Source: Acidobacteriota bacterium | GTDB lineage: Bacteria > Acidobacteriota > Terriglobia > Terriglobales > Acidobacteriaceae | Reading direction: 5' to 3' | Assembly (NCBI GenBank): GCA_021781255.1 | Contig: JAJXXG010000555.1 | Span: 1 to 8,543, forward strand | Length of the DNA stretch: 8,543 bases | Shown: one piece after another, positions 1-6,708 of the stretch | Numbering within the stretch: the first letter of the stretch is position 1 | How the letters are laid out: every line of letters begins with the position of its first letter | Notes under the pieces: model-generated | Seen by the model: the letters and a program-made list of their open reading frames with translations, nothing else | Database searches by the model: none | Told to the model about the DNA's origin: nothing | Program-made: the position numbers and the translations under genes

Positions 1-1355
1 CCCATCGTGCCCAGCCCGCCGGAGGTGATGAGCGTGCGCGGCTTCTCGTGGTGGAAGTACTGCGCCTCCCACATCTGGTGCTGGCCCACGTCCGTCACCA
101 CAATGGCGTCGCCGCCGGTCAGCCGCCACAGATCGTGCATCACGTGTGCCGCGTACAGGCGCCCCAGGTCGGGCAGGTTCTTGATGTCGCGCACCGCAAC
201 CTCGCCCTTGCTGGCCTCAATTGACTTGAGCCACGCCGAGCCGTCGCGCCCGCCAATGCGCGGCAGCAACTGCTCCAGCACCTCGCGCAAATCGCCCACC
301 AGCGCCACATCCACCTTGATATTCTTGTTGATCTCCGCCGGGTCCACTTCGATATGGATCTTCTTGGCCTTGGTGGCATAGGTTGAAGTCGTGCCGGTCA
401 CGCGATCGTCGAAACGCATGCCGCACGCAATCAGCAGATCGGCTTCCTGAATAGCGTGATTCACCCACGCCTCGCCGTGCATGCCCATCATGCCCAGGCT
501 CAAGGGATGCGAAGCGGGAAAACCGCCCAGCCCCAGCAGCGTCAGCCCCACAGGAATCTGTGCCCGCTCGGCCAGCGTGCGCACCTGCTCCATGGCGCCC
601 GATTCAATTACTCCGTGGCCGGCCAGAATCACCGGCCGCTTGGCGTTAAGAATCAGTTCGGCGGCTGCGGCGAGGCCCGATTCCTCCACGGTCAGCATGG
701 GATGCGGGCGATACGGGCTTGGCTTGGCAGCGTCGAAATCGAACACCGCCGTCGCCTGCTGCGCATCTTTTGTAATATCCACCAGCACTGGACCGGGACG
801 GCCGGAACGCGCGATTTGAAACGCCTGGCGCAGCACTCCCGCCAGATCCTCCGCCTTGTTCACCAGAAAATTATGCTTTGTCACCGGCAGCGTGATGCCG
901 GTGATGTCGACCTCCTGAAATGCGTCCGTGCCCAGCACCTTGCTGGACACATTGCCCGTGATGCAGACAATGGGAATCGAATCCAGCATGGCGGTGGCAA
1001 TGCCGGTAACCAGGTTGGTCGCGCCCGGCCCGCTGGTCGCGATGGCCACGCCCACATCGCCCGAGGCGCGCGCGTAACCGTCGGCCATGTGCGCCGCGCC
1101 CTGCTCGTGCCGCACCAGCACGTGCCGGATGGGAAACTTGCGCAGCGCATCGTAGGCGGGCAGAATGGCGCCCCCCGGATAGCCGAAGACGTCGGTGACG
1201 CCCTCGCCCACCAGCGTGGCCCACAGAATCTCAGCCCCCGTGAGGCGCGTGGGCGCGGTCAGGTGAGCCTGCGGTTCCACTGCATTCGCGTTCGATGAAG
1301 CTGTGCTCCCGTTCGAAGCACCTGCTTTTCCCTTCGTGATTCCCTTGGTCGCCAT
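1..1355 (-). CDS. ilvB: Acetolactate synthase large subunit, partial (3' end outside the window)
   Basis: Thiamine diphosphate/FAD enzyme that condenses two pyruvates to acetolactate, or pyruvate with 2-ketobutyrate, the first common step of valine, leucine and isoleucine synthesis. The visible 451 residues read without interruption. They show the ThDP N-terminal domain with GYPGGAILPAYDAL (residues 58-71), the catalytic Glu in RHEQGAAH (Glu84), DAFQEVD (144-150, with the active-site Gln147), VDITKDAQQ (192-200), LGMMGMHGEAWVNHA (287-301) and the FAD-domain GMRFDDRVTG (312-321). The window ends at SGGLGTMG, just before the GDG...N metal/ThDP motif, so roughly 120-150 C-terminal residues are missing. 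The ATG at 1355 is chosen because AAGGAG lies six bases upstream (plus-strand 1362-1367). The first ~36 residues are a Ser/Asn/Ala/Lys-rich extension before the conserved fold. The gene follows ilvD after a 50-base gap, probably in the same operon. The catabolic AlsS type is less likely given the biosynthetic context. Confidence 0.95.
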   Translation of the reverse strand, partial: MATKGITKGKAGASNGSTASSNANAVEPQAHLTAPTRLTGAEILWATLVGEGVTDVFGYPGGAILPAYDALRKFPIRHVLVRHEQGAAHMADGYARASGDVGVAIATSGPGATNLVTGIATAMLDSIPIVCITGNVSSKVLGTDAFQEVDITGITLPVTKHNFLVNKAEDLAGVLRQAFQIARSGRPGPVLVDITKDAQQATAVFDFDAAKPSPYRPHPMLTVEESGLAAAAELILNAKRPVILAGHGVIESGAMEQVRTLAERAQIPVGLTLLGLGGFPASHPLSLGMMGMHGEAWVNHAIQEADLLIACGMRFDDRVTGTTSTYATKAKKIHIEVDPAEINKNIKVDVALVGDLREVLEQLLPRIGGRDGSAWLKSIEASKGEVAVRDIKNLPDLGRLYAAHVMHDLWRLTGGDAIVVTDVGQHQMWEAQYFHHEKPRTLITSGGLGTM

Positions 1356-1361
1356 AAACAA

Positions 1362-1367
1362 CTCCTT
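1362..1367 (-). promoter_or_regulatory. Ribosome binding site of ilvB (AAGGAG)
   Basis: On the minus strand AAGGAG is followed by six bases (ttgttt) and the ATG at 1355. It is the best Shine-Dalgarno sequence in the operon and fixes the ilvB start. Confidence 0.8.
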
Positions 1368-1405
1368 GTTCGCAGCTATTTTCAGCAGTCCCTGGTCCCT
1401 GTTTC

Positions 1406-3079
1406 TTACGTCGTTGCCCCTTCTGACGCCGATGTCACGCGGTCCACATACTTGCGGAAAACGCCGCTGGGCCAGCGCAGCGCTGGAGGTTTGAAGCCCT
1501 TCAGCCGCGCCGCCATCTCCGCGTCGCTGATTTCCACATTCAGCGTGCGCTTGGAAATGTCGAAGTGGATCATGTCGCCCTCGCGCACCGCGGCAATCGG
1601 CCCGCCGACAAACGCTTCGGGAGCCACATGGCCCGCGGTAAATCCTCGCGTCGCGCCACTGAAGCGGCCGTCGGTGAGCAGCGCCACGGTCGGGCTCAGC
1701 TCGGGATTGCCGCTCACAGCAGCCGTCACCTGCAACATTTCGCGCATGCCAGGCCCGCCTTTGGGGCCTTCATAGCGGATCACAAGCACGTCGTTGGGCT
1801 TGATCTTGCCTGTCTGCACGGCCTCAAAGCAATCCTCTTCGCAATCGAACACGCGCGCCGGTCCGCGATGCTCCATGCGATTGGCTGCGGCAATCTTCAT
1901 TACCGAGCCCTCGGGCGCAAGGTTGCCTTTCAAAATCACTAGGCCGCCGTTGGGCTTGATGGGCTTCTCGAAGGTGCCTATTACGTCCTGCCCCGGCGTC
2001 TCCTGGGCTTGCGCTGCTTCTTCCCCTAGCGTCTTGCCACTGATGGTGAGCGTCGAGCCGTCGGCATAACCTGCATCGATCATGCGTTTGGCCAGCAGCC
2101 GCGAGCCGCCAGCGGCCTGGTAATCCGAAGCCACGTACTTGCCGGCCGGCGTGAGCGAGCAAATGTAGGGAGTGCGCTTGGAGATGATATCGAAATCGTC
2201 GATGTTCAGCGCAATGCCCATCTCGCGCGCAATCGCAATCAGGTGCAGCACAGCGTTGGTCGAGCCGCCGCTGGCTGCCACGCTGGCGATGGTGTTTTCG
2301 AGTGACTTGCGCGTGATGATCTGCGAGGGGCGGCGATTGGCGCGCACTGCATCCATCAACATGCGGCCTGCCGCGCGCGTCGCCTCGAATTTGTTCGTAT
2401 CGGTAGCAGGAACGCCCGAAAGCTCAATCGGCGAAATGCCCAGAATCTCGCCGCTCATGGCCATGGTGTTGGCCGTGAACTGGCCGCCGCAGGCTCCCCC
2501 GCCAGGGCAGGCATTCGCTTCAAGAGCTTCCAGGCCGGCTTCATCGATGCGCCCCGCCGCGTATGAGCCGATGCCTTCAAACACGTTCTGAATCGTAATG
2601 TCGACGCCATTTAACTTGCCCGGCGCGATCGATCCGCCGTAGAGCATCATGCCGGGAATATCCAGGCGGCACAGCGCCATGATAATGCCGGGCATGTTTT
2701 TGTCGCAGCCGCCAATGCCCACCAGGCCGTCGAAAAGATTGCCGCGCGCAACCAATTCGATTGAGTCGGCGATCACTTCGCGCGAGACCAGAGAGGCCTT
2801 CATTCCCTGCGTGCCCATGGTGATGCCGTCGGAGATGGTGACGGTATTGAACTCCATCGGCGTGCCGCCCGCTTCGCGAATGCCTACCTTCAACGCTTCC
2901 GCGATCTCGCGCAGATGCATGTTGCAGGTGCCGATCTCGGTCCACGTATTGGCAATTCCAATAATCGGTTTGTGCAGGTCTTCTTTCGTGAAACCGGAGG
3001 CGCGCAGATAAGAACGCGCAGCCGCGCGGCTCGGCCCTTCAGTCATCGGAATGCTTTGTCGCTTGCCTTCGATAGTCAT
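1406..3079 (-). CDS. ilvD: Dihydroxy-acid dehydratase
   Basis: Fe-S enzyme that dehydrates 2,3-dihydroxy-isovalerate and -methylvalerate to the 2-keto acids, the last shared step of valine, isoleucine and leucine precursor synthesis. From the ATG at 3079 the protein is 557 residues, the usual length of the short IlvD class. Three cluster cysteines of the [2Fe-2S] type are visible: GTCN (Cys52), GGCDKNMPG (Cys125) and ACGGQFTANTMA (Cys197). TISDGITMG carries the Mg-binding Asp84, and DGRFSGATRGFTAGHVAPEA near the C-terminus carries the catalytic Ser. The frame stays open upstream to a TTG at 3118, but those 13 extra residues fall in the heptad repeat and lie outside the conserved family start, so ATG 3079 is preferred. 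That ATG overlaps the TAA of a six-codon mini-ORF (TAATG), and the gene's own Shine-Dalgarno is weak (aagag), which suggests coupled initiation. ilvD lies between leuD (170-base spacer) and ilvB (50 bases). Confidence 0.96.
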   Translation of the reverse strand: MTIEGKRQSIPMTEGPSRAAARSYLRASGFTKEDLHKPIIGIANTWTEIGTCNMHLREIAEALKVGIREAGGTPMEFNTVTISDGITMGTQGMKASLVSREVIADSIELVARGNLFDGLVGIGGCDKNMPGIIMALCRLDIPGMMLYGGSIAPGKLNGVDITIQNVFEGIGSYAAGRIDEAGLEALEANACPGGGACGGQFTANTMAMSGEILGISPIELSGVPATDTNKFEATRAAGRMLMDAVRANRRPSQIITRKSLENTIASVAASGGSTNAVLHLIAIAREMGIALNIDDFDIISKRTPYICSLTPAGKYVASDYQAAGGSRLLAKRMIDAGYADGSTLTISGKTLGEEAAQAQETPGQDVIGTFEKPIKPNGGLVILKGNLAPEGSVMKIAAANRMEHRGPARVFDCEEDCFEAVQTGKIKPNDVLVIRYEGPKGGPGMREMLQVTAAVSGNPELSPTVALLTDGRFSGATRGFTAGHVAPEAFVGGPIAAVREGDMIHFDISKRTLNVEISDAEMAARLKGFKPPALRWPSGVFRKYVDRVTSASEGATT

Positions 3080-3099
3080 TAGCTCTTCGCTTCTCTCAT
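3079..3099 (-). CDS. Six-codon mini-ORF overlapping the ilvD start (candidate)
   Basis: On the minus strand an ATG at 3099 begins MREAKS and stops at TAA (3081-3079), whose last A is the first base of the ilvD ATG. AGGAG from the heptad repeat sits six bases before this ATG, the same spacing as in front of the LysR gene. This could be a leader that loads ribosomes for ilvD by termination-reinitiation. It is too short to judge by composition and could be chance; no function is claimed for the peptide. Confidence 0.3.
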   Translation of the reverse strand: MREAKS

Positions 3100-3134
3100 C
3101 GCCAGCTCCTAGCTTCAAGCCTCTAGCTCCTGGC
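3100..3134 (-). repeat. Heptad repeat array, minus orientation (5 units)
   Basis: Read on the minus strand, five exact seven-base units follow one another: GCCAGGA, GCTAGAG, GCTTGAA, GCTAGGA, GCTGGCG. The consensus is GCTAGNN. The same family appears in plus orientation at 3229-3249 and upstream of the LysR gene at 8139-8177. The fourth and fifth units create AGGAG six bases before the ATG of the mini-ORF ahead of ilvD. Confidence 0.75.
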
Positions 3135-3228
3135 CTGTTCGTGCCACACTTAACGTCTTCAGCAAAACCTGCGATTCTCTATTCCACTGCATCCGCCACT
3201 GCCAATGCCGTCTGAACCAGCGCGACAA
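3135..3228. other. Spacer between leuD and ilvD, central part
   Basis: Ninety-four bases of ordinary sequence lie between the two heptad arrays. I see no open frame of note, no hairpin with a T-run and no recognisable promoter hexamers on the minus strand. With its flanking arrays it makes the 170-base leuD-ilvD gap, the second longest break inside the operon. Confidence 0.5.
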
Positions 3229-3249
3229 ACTAGCGGCTAGAAGCTGCCT
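3229..3249 (+). repeat. Heptad repeat, plus orientation (about 2-3 units)
   Basis: The units ACTAGCG, GCTAGAA and a degenerate GCTGCCT run up to the base before the leuD stop codon (TAA at 3252-3250). The stretch ctagcggctagaagct at 3230-3245 is identical, over 16 bases and in the same orientation, to 8140-8155 in front of the LysR gene. It is inverted relative to the array at 3100-3134, so the two could pair in a transcript through AGCTTC/GAAGCT segments. Confidence 0.65.
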
Positions 3250-3861
3250 TTACTTCGCCTTCAGCCAAACCGCCTCATCGTGCTTCGTTTCAAACTCGTT
3301 CAGCGCATCTGCGTGGCGCAGCGTCAATCCGATATCGTCGAGCCCCTCAAGCAGGCAGAACTTGCGGAAGGGATCGACTTCAAATGTTGCGCTGAACCCC
3401 TGCCTGTCCGTCACCGTCTGCGCCTCCAGCGAGACAGTCAGTTCGTAGCCCGGAATCGTCTTCGCGTTTTCCAGCAGTTGGCTCACCTGCTCTTCGCTCA
3501 GCCGCACCAGCACAATCCCGTTCTTGCCCGCGTTCGAGAAAAAGATATCGGCGAAGGTCGGCGCAATGACCACGCGAAAACCGTAATCCGAAAGCGCCCA
3601 CGCGGCGTGCTCGCGGCTCGACCCGCACGCGAAATTTTTCCCCGCGATGAGGATCTTCGCGTCTCGGTAACGCGGATCGTTCAACACGAACCCTGGATCA
3701 GGCTCGCCCGACGCCGTGCGCCGCCAGTCGAAGAACAGAAAATCGCCGTAGCCCGTGCGCTCGATGCGCTTCAGGAACTGCTTCGGAATGATCTGGTCGG
3801 TATCCACGTTGGCGCGATCCAGCGGCGCGGCCAGCGCAGTCAATGTGCGAAATGGTTCCAT
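3250..3861 (-). CDS. leuD: 3-isopropylmalate dehydratase small subunit
   Basis: Small (swivel domain) subunit of isopropylmalate isomerase, which with LeuC converts 2-isopropylmalate to 3-isopropylmalate. The protein is 203 residues from the ATG at 3861, close to the ~201 of enterobacterial LeuD. Family motifs are NVDTDQIIPKQFL (18-30), the substrate-loop KNFACGSSREHAAWAL (75-90), and FRKFCLLEGLDDIGLTL near the C-terminus. The frame extends upstream to a GTG at 3879, but the ATG at 3861 matches the family start (MEPF-TLTALAAPLDRANVDTDQIIP) and overlaps the leuC stop by one base (TGATG). A purine-rich stretch (gggaggtgaaggg) in the end of leuC serves as its ribosome binding site. The overlap implies translational coupling, which would suit subunits of one enzyme. 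Confidence 0.96.
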   Translation of the reverse strand: MEPFRTLTALAAPLDRANVDTDQIIPKQFLKRIERTGYGDFLFFDWRRTASGEPDPGFVLNDPRYRDAKILIAGKNFACGSSREHAAWALSDYGFRVVIAPTFADIFFSNAGKNGIVLVRLSEEQVSQLLENAKTIPGYELTVSLEAQTVTDRQGFSATFEVDPFRKFCLLEGLDDIGLTLRHADALNEFETKHDEAVWLKAK

Positions 3862-5282
3862 CAGCCCTTCACCTCCCACTTGCGAATGTCCACAAAGTGC
3901 CCGGCAATGGCGGCAGCCGCAGCCATCTCAGGCGAAACCAGGTGCGTGCGTCCGCCGCGCCCCTGCCGGCCCTCGAAGTTGCGGTTGCTGGTTGAAGCGC
4001 AGCGCTCGCCCGGCAATAAAATGTCGGGATTCATGCCCAGGCACATGGAGCAGCCAGGCTCGCGCCACTCGAATCCGGCCATGCGAAACACGTGGTCGAG
4101 ACCCTCCGCCTCGGCCTGCGCCTTTACCGCCTGCGAACCGGGCACCACCATCGCACTCACCTTCGCGGCAACCTTGTGGCCGCGGGCAATGCGGGCCGCG
4201 GCGCGCAAATCCTCAATGCGCCCATTGGTGCAGGAGCCGATAAACACGCGGTCGATCGGTATCTCTTCCAGGCGCGTTCCCGCCTTCAGGCCCATATATT
4301 CGAGGGCGCGTTCGTAGTCCTTGCGCCCGATCTCCGTCTCTGCTTCCGCCGGATTGGGCACTGCGTCCGTGACCGGCGCCACCATGCCGGGGCTGGTGCC
4401 CCAACTCACATAGGGCGCGAGCGTTGCAGCGTCGATCACCAGCTCGCGATCGAACTTCGCGCCGGGATCGCTGGGCAGCTTGCGCCATTCGCGCACCGCA
4501 GCGTCCCACGCTTCTCCCTTTGGACTGTGGAGCAGTCCATTCAAATAAGCAAAGGTCGTGTCGTCGGGGGCGATCATGCCCGCGCGCGCGCCGGCTTCGA
4601 TGCTCATATTGCAAACGGTCATGCGGCCTTCCATTGAAAGCCCGCGTATTGCCGATCCCGCGTATTCAATCACGCAGCCGGTGGCGCCGTCGGTGCCGAT
4701 CTTGCCGATGATGGCCAGGATCATGTCCTTGGCCGTAACGCCCCGCGGCAGCAGCCCCTCGACCGCGATGCGGAAGGTCTTCGGCTTCGACTGCGGCAGC
4801 GTCTGCGTGGCCAGCACGTGCTCCACTTCGCTGGTGCCGATGCCGAAAGCCAGCGCCCCGAAAGCTCCGTGCGTCGAGGTGTGCGAATCGCCGCAGACAA
4901 TCGTCATGCCCGGCTTGGTGATGCCAAGCTCCGGCCCGATGATGTGCACAATTCCCTGGCTGGGCGAATCCACGTCGAAAAGCTCGATGCCAAACTCCTG
5001 GCAGTTCTCGCGCAGTGTGGCAATCTGCTTTGCCGCAATCTGGTCCAGGATGACGGCGCGTCCGGCGAGCGTTGTAGGAATGTTGTGGTCCACGGTGGCG
5101 ATCGAGCGGTCGGGCCGGCGCACCTTGCGCCCCGCCAGCCGCAGCCCCTCAAACGCCTGCGGCGATGTCACCTCGTGCAGCAGTTGCAGGTCAACGTATA
5201 ACAGCGTGGGTTCGCCCTTGGGCTCGACCACCACGTGCTGCTCCCAGACCTTTTCGAATAATGTCTTTGCTTCGGAACTCAT
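3861..5282 (-). CDS. leuC: 3-isopropylmalate dehydratase large subunit
   Basis: Aconitase-family [4Fe-4S] catalytic subunit of isopropylmalate isomerase. It is 473 residues from the ATG at 5282 (usual length ~466-475). The N-terminus [18 protein letters not shown] is typical, DHNIPTT (65-71) and [32 protein letters not shown] (from Cys130) are the substrate and family signatures, and the cluster ligands are Cys351 (GSCTNGR), Cys411 and Cys414 ([11 protein letters not shown]). The frame is open upstream to 5477 through the tandem structured repeats and even reads through a copy of the leuB tail, but that 65-residue extension (Arg-rich, RAQRAPRWG) is repeat sequence, not protein. AAGGG eight bases before the ATG is a plausible Shine-Dalgarno. 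The gene overlaps leuD by one base and is separated from leuB by 213 bases of repeats. Confidence 0.97.
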   Translation of the reverse strand: MSSEAKTLFEKVWEQHVVVEPKGEPTLLYVDLQLLHEVTSPQAFEGLRLAGRKVRRPDRSIATVDHNIPTTLAGRAVILDQIAAKQIATLRENCQEFGIELFDVDSPSQGIVHIIGPELGITKPGMTIVCGDSHTSTHGAFGALAFGIGTSEVEHVLATQTLPQSKPKTFRIAVEGLLPRGVTAKDMILAIIGKIGTDGATGCVIEYAGSAIRGLSMEGRMTVCNMSIEAGARAGMIAPDDTTFAYLNGLLHSPKGEAWDAAVREWRKLPSDPGAKFDRELVIDAATLAPYVSWGTSPGMVAPVTDAVPNPAEAETEIGRKDYERALEYMGLKAGTRLEEIPIDRVFIGSCTNGRIEDLRAAARIARGHKVAAKVSAMVVPGSQAVKAQAEAEGLDHVFRMAGFEWREPGCSMCLGMNPDILLPGERCASTSNRNFEGRQGRGGRTHLVSPEMAAAAAIAGHFVDIRKWEVKG

Positions 5283-5341
5283 AAGTTTTTCCCTTGTACC
5301 TAAAAAAATACTGCGCGAACTTGCCAACTTGTGAGGTCGCC
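5283..5341 (-). promoter_or_regulatory. leuC 5' leader with a T7 run
   Basis: Just before leuC the minus strand carries an AT-rich patch with seven Ts (plus-strand A7 at 5302-5308). Upstream of it is an imperfect six-base inverted repeat, GCGACC (5340-5335) against GTTCGC (5320-5315). The stem has a mismatch and is separated from the T-run by several bases, so I do not call a terminator. The patch holds the leuC ribosome binding site. Confidence 0.3.
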
Positions 5342-5426
5342 GGATGCCCCATCTGGGCGCCCTCTGGGCACGGCGTCTTTGTCTTTGCCGCAAGGATGTG
5401 AAACCGCAAACCTGCGCATTCACGAG
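5342..5426 (-). repeat. Structured repeat, copy A (with copied leuB tail)
   Basis: First of two tandem copies of an ~85-base unit between leuC and leuB. It contains two nested hairpins: GCCC-TCT-GGGC (5359-5369) and CGGC-12-base loop-GCCG (5371-5390). They are enclosed by a weaker outer stem in which CATC (5350-5353) faces GATG (5395-5398). The segment 5412-5426 copies the last codons of leuB, with CAG in place of the TAG stop. In the 61 bases from GGGCACGGCG onward, copies A and B agree at 52 positions by hand count. A related element lies after leuA (6646-6702). Confidence 0.75.
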
Positions 5427-5510
5427 CCGGGTGCCCCCTAGGCCGGGCCGGGCACGGCGCTTTTGTTCTTGCCGCAAGGGTGAGAAACCACAACCCTACG
5501 CATTCACGAG
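5427..5510 (-). repeat. Structured repeat, copy B (overlaps the leuB 3' end)
   Basis: Second tandem unit, offset 84 bases from copy A at its conserved end (cattcacgag at 5417 and 5501). It keeps the CGGC-12-base loop-GCCG hairpin (5455-5474), but the first hairpin region is altered (ccctaggccgggccgggc). Its right end forms the last four codons and stop of leuB (leuB stop TAG at 5498-5496), so the duplicated unit included coding sequence. Confidence 0.75.
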
Positions 5511-6587
5511 CAAAGTCTTAACCGTCTCGCAAACCTTTGCGCCCATCTCACGGGTGCCGAGCACAGTCAATCCCTCGGGGTTGGTGCGAGCCAGGTCCGG
5601 CGTGCGGAAGCCTTGCTCCAGAACCTTGCGTACCGCCGCGACAATCGCGTCAGCCTCAGCCTCAAGCCCAAAGGAGTGGCGCAAAAGCATTGCGCCCGTC
5701 AGGATCGTCGCCAGCGGATTGGCAATGTTCTTGCCCGCATGTTTGGGCGCGGAGCCGTGCGCCGGCTCATACAAATTCACTTTGCCCCCGATGGTGGCTG
5801 AAGGCAGCATGCCCAGCGAGCCGGTAATCACAGAGGACTCATCGGTGAGAATGTCGCCGAACATATTCTCCGTCACCACTACATCAAAGTCGCGCGGCCG
5901 CTTCATCAGGTGCATTGACATGGCATCCACAAACTGGTGCTCCAGAGTCACATCAGGAAACTCCTGGGCTACTTCAATCACTGCAGCGCGCCACAGTTGC
6001 GAAACCTCAAGTACATTGGCCTTGTCCACGCTGGTTACATGCTTGCGGCGCTTCTGGGCCAGTTGGAAGGCGATGCGCGCCACGCGCACAACCTCGTCCT
6101 TCGTGTAGATCATGGTGTTGAAAGCTTCGTTCTTGGCCTTTTCCCACCCACGGGGCTTGCCGAAGTAAAGCCCGCCGAGCAATTCGCGGATAAAAAGAAT
6201 GTCGCAGCCGTCGATAATTTCGGGGCGCAGCGGGCTGTTAACCGTAAGCTCTTTGAAGGCGAAGACAGGGCGCAGATTGGCGAAGCCGCCCAGCGCGGCG
6301 CGCAGTTCCAGCAGGCCCTTTTCAGGGCGCTTGCTCGCGGGAAGCGAATCGAATTTATCGTCGCCCACGGCGCCCAGGAATACTGCCTGGGAATCGAGCG
6401 CGGCAGCAACGGTATCGGCGGGCAGGGGCGTTCCATCCTGCTCAATCGCCACGCCGCCGATGCGCTTGTGGTCGAGTTCAAGGGTATGTCCGCCGGTCTG
6501 CGCCACTACATCGAGCACCGCGAGGGCTTCTTTGACAATCTCAGGGCCGATGCCGTCGCCGGCGGTGACCAGAATCTTCAACTTCAT
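5496..6587 (-). CDS. leuB: 3-isopropylmalate dehydrogenase
   Basis: Oxidative decarboxylation of 3-isopropylmalate to 2-ketoisocaproate, the last dedicated step before leucine transamination. The protein is 363 residues, normal for the family. GDGIGPEI (10-17) is at the N-terminus; substrate-binding Arg106, Arg121 and Arg134 lie in NLRP, SPLRPE and FIREL; catalytic Tyr141 is in GGLYFGKPRG and Lys189 in SVDKANVLE; metal-binding Asp221, Asp245 and Asp249 lie in FVDAMSMHL and MFGDILTDE; and the nucleotide loop is EPAHGSAPKHAGKNIANP (274-291). In that loop the family usually has Asp-Ile (GSAPDIAG), where the Asp contacts the adenosine ribose and selects NAD. Here it is Lys282-His283, reminiscent of the Lys-Tyr of NADP-dependent isocitrate dehydrogenase. 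The substrate residues fit isopropylmalate. The ATG at 6587 follows a GA-rich tract (gagagagagaacactc) that must serve as ribosome binding site. Confidence 0.95.
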   Translation of the reverse strand: MKLKILVTAGDGIGPEIVKEALAVLDVVAQTGGHTLELDHKRIGGVAIEQDGTPLPADTVAAALDSQAVFLGAVGDDKFDSLPASKRPEKGLLELRAALGGFANLRPVFAFKELTVNSPLRPEIIDGCDILFIRELLGGLYFGKPRGWEKAKNEAFNTMIYTKDEVVRVARIAFQLAQKRRKHVTSVDKANVLEVSQLWRAAVIEVAQEFPDVTLEHQFVDAMSMHLMKRPRDFDVVVTENMFGDILTDESSVITGSLGMLPSATIGGKVNLYEPAHGSAPKHAGKNIANPLATILTGAMLLRHSFGLEAEADAIVAAVRKVLEQGFRTPDLARTNPEGLTVLGTREMGAKVCETVKTLLVNA

Positions 6588-6645
6588 GAGTGTTCTCTCT
6601 CTCTTTTCCTGGTGTTAAGTTTTTAGAAGACTTTCCTGCTTATAA
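6588..6645 (-). promoter_or_regulatory. leuB leader
   Basis: The spacer after the structured repeat is AT-richer than the genes. It contains the perfect palindrome CTTATAAG (6639-6646) and, next to the leuB ATG, a GA-dinucleotide tract that acts as a loose Shine-Dalgarno. I cannot pin an internal promoter. Confidence 0.3.
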
Positions 6646-6702
6646 GTGCCCCACCTGGGAGCCCTTTGGGCGCCGCGTCTTTGTTCTTGCGGCCAGGGTG
6701 GG
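6646..6702 (-). repeat. Structured repeat, copy C, just after leuA
   Basis: A compact element that can fold as a two-armed cloverleaf. The outer stem pairs CCCACCTG (6650-6657) with CAGGGTGGG (6694-6702, one bulged G). It encloses hairpin GCCC-TTT-GGGC (6661-6671) and hairpin GCCGC-12-base loop-GCGGC (6672-6693). It starts seven bases past the leuA stop in the direction of transcription. It aligns with copies A and B, and the second hairpin shows a compensatory change: C6674-G6691 here is G5372-C5389 in copy A. No T-run follows the stem on the minus strand, so it is not a standard intrinsic terminator. It may be an RNA-processing or stabilising element in the operon transcript, or a repeat active at the DNA level. 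Confidence 0.75.
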
Positions 6703-6708
6703 TATCGT

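Noticed and set aside
456..1298. 280-codon plus-strand frame opposite ilvB
   Set aside because: It is the antisense of a clearly conserved acetolactate synthase, has His/Arg/Gly-rich composition typical of reading GC-rich coding DNA backwards, and shows no domain.
3080..3118. TTG start giving ilvD 13 extra residues
   Set aside because: The extra residues are encoded by the heptad repeat and precede the family start; ATG 3079 matches homologous IlvD N-termini.
3862..3879. GTG start giving leuD six extra residues
   Set aside because: ATG 3861 gives the conserved N-terminus and the TGATG overlap with leuC.
3280..4317. 345-codon plus-strand frame across leuD and leuC
   Set aside because: It runs antisense through two conserved genes and has no recognisable motif; long shadow frames are expected at this GC content.
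4558..5334. 258-codon plus-strand frame opposite leuC
   Set aside because: Ser/Pro/Arg-rich antisense of leuC with no family resemblance.
5302..5340. Possible intrinsic terminator or attenuator before leuC
   Set aside because: The six-base stem has a mismatch and is several bases away from the T7 run; a terminator here would also cut leuCD from leuAB.
5191..5493. 100-codon minus-strand frame over the leuB-leuC spacer
   Set aside because: Its peptide is a translation of the tandem structured repeats, showing a near-duplicate segment, followed by leuC read out of frame.
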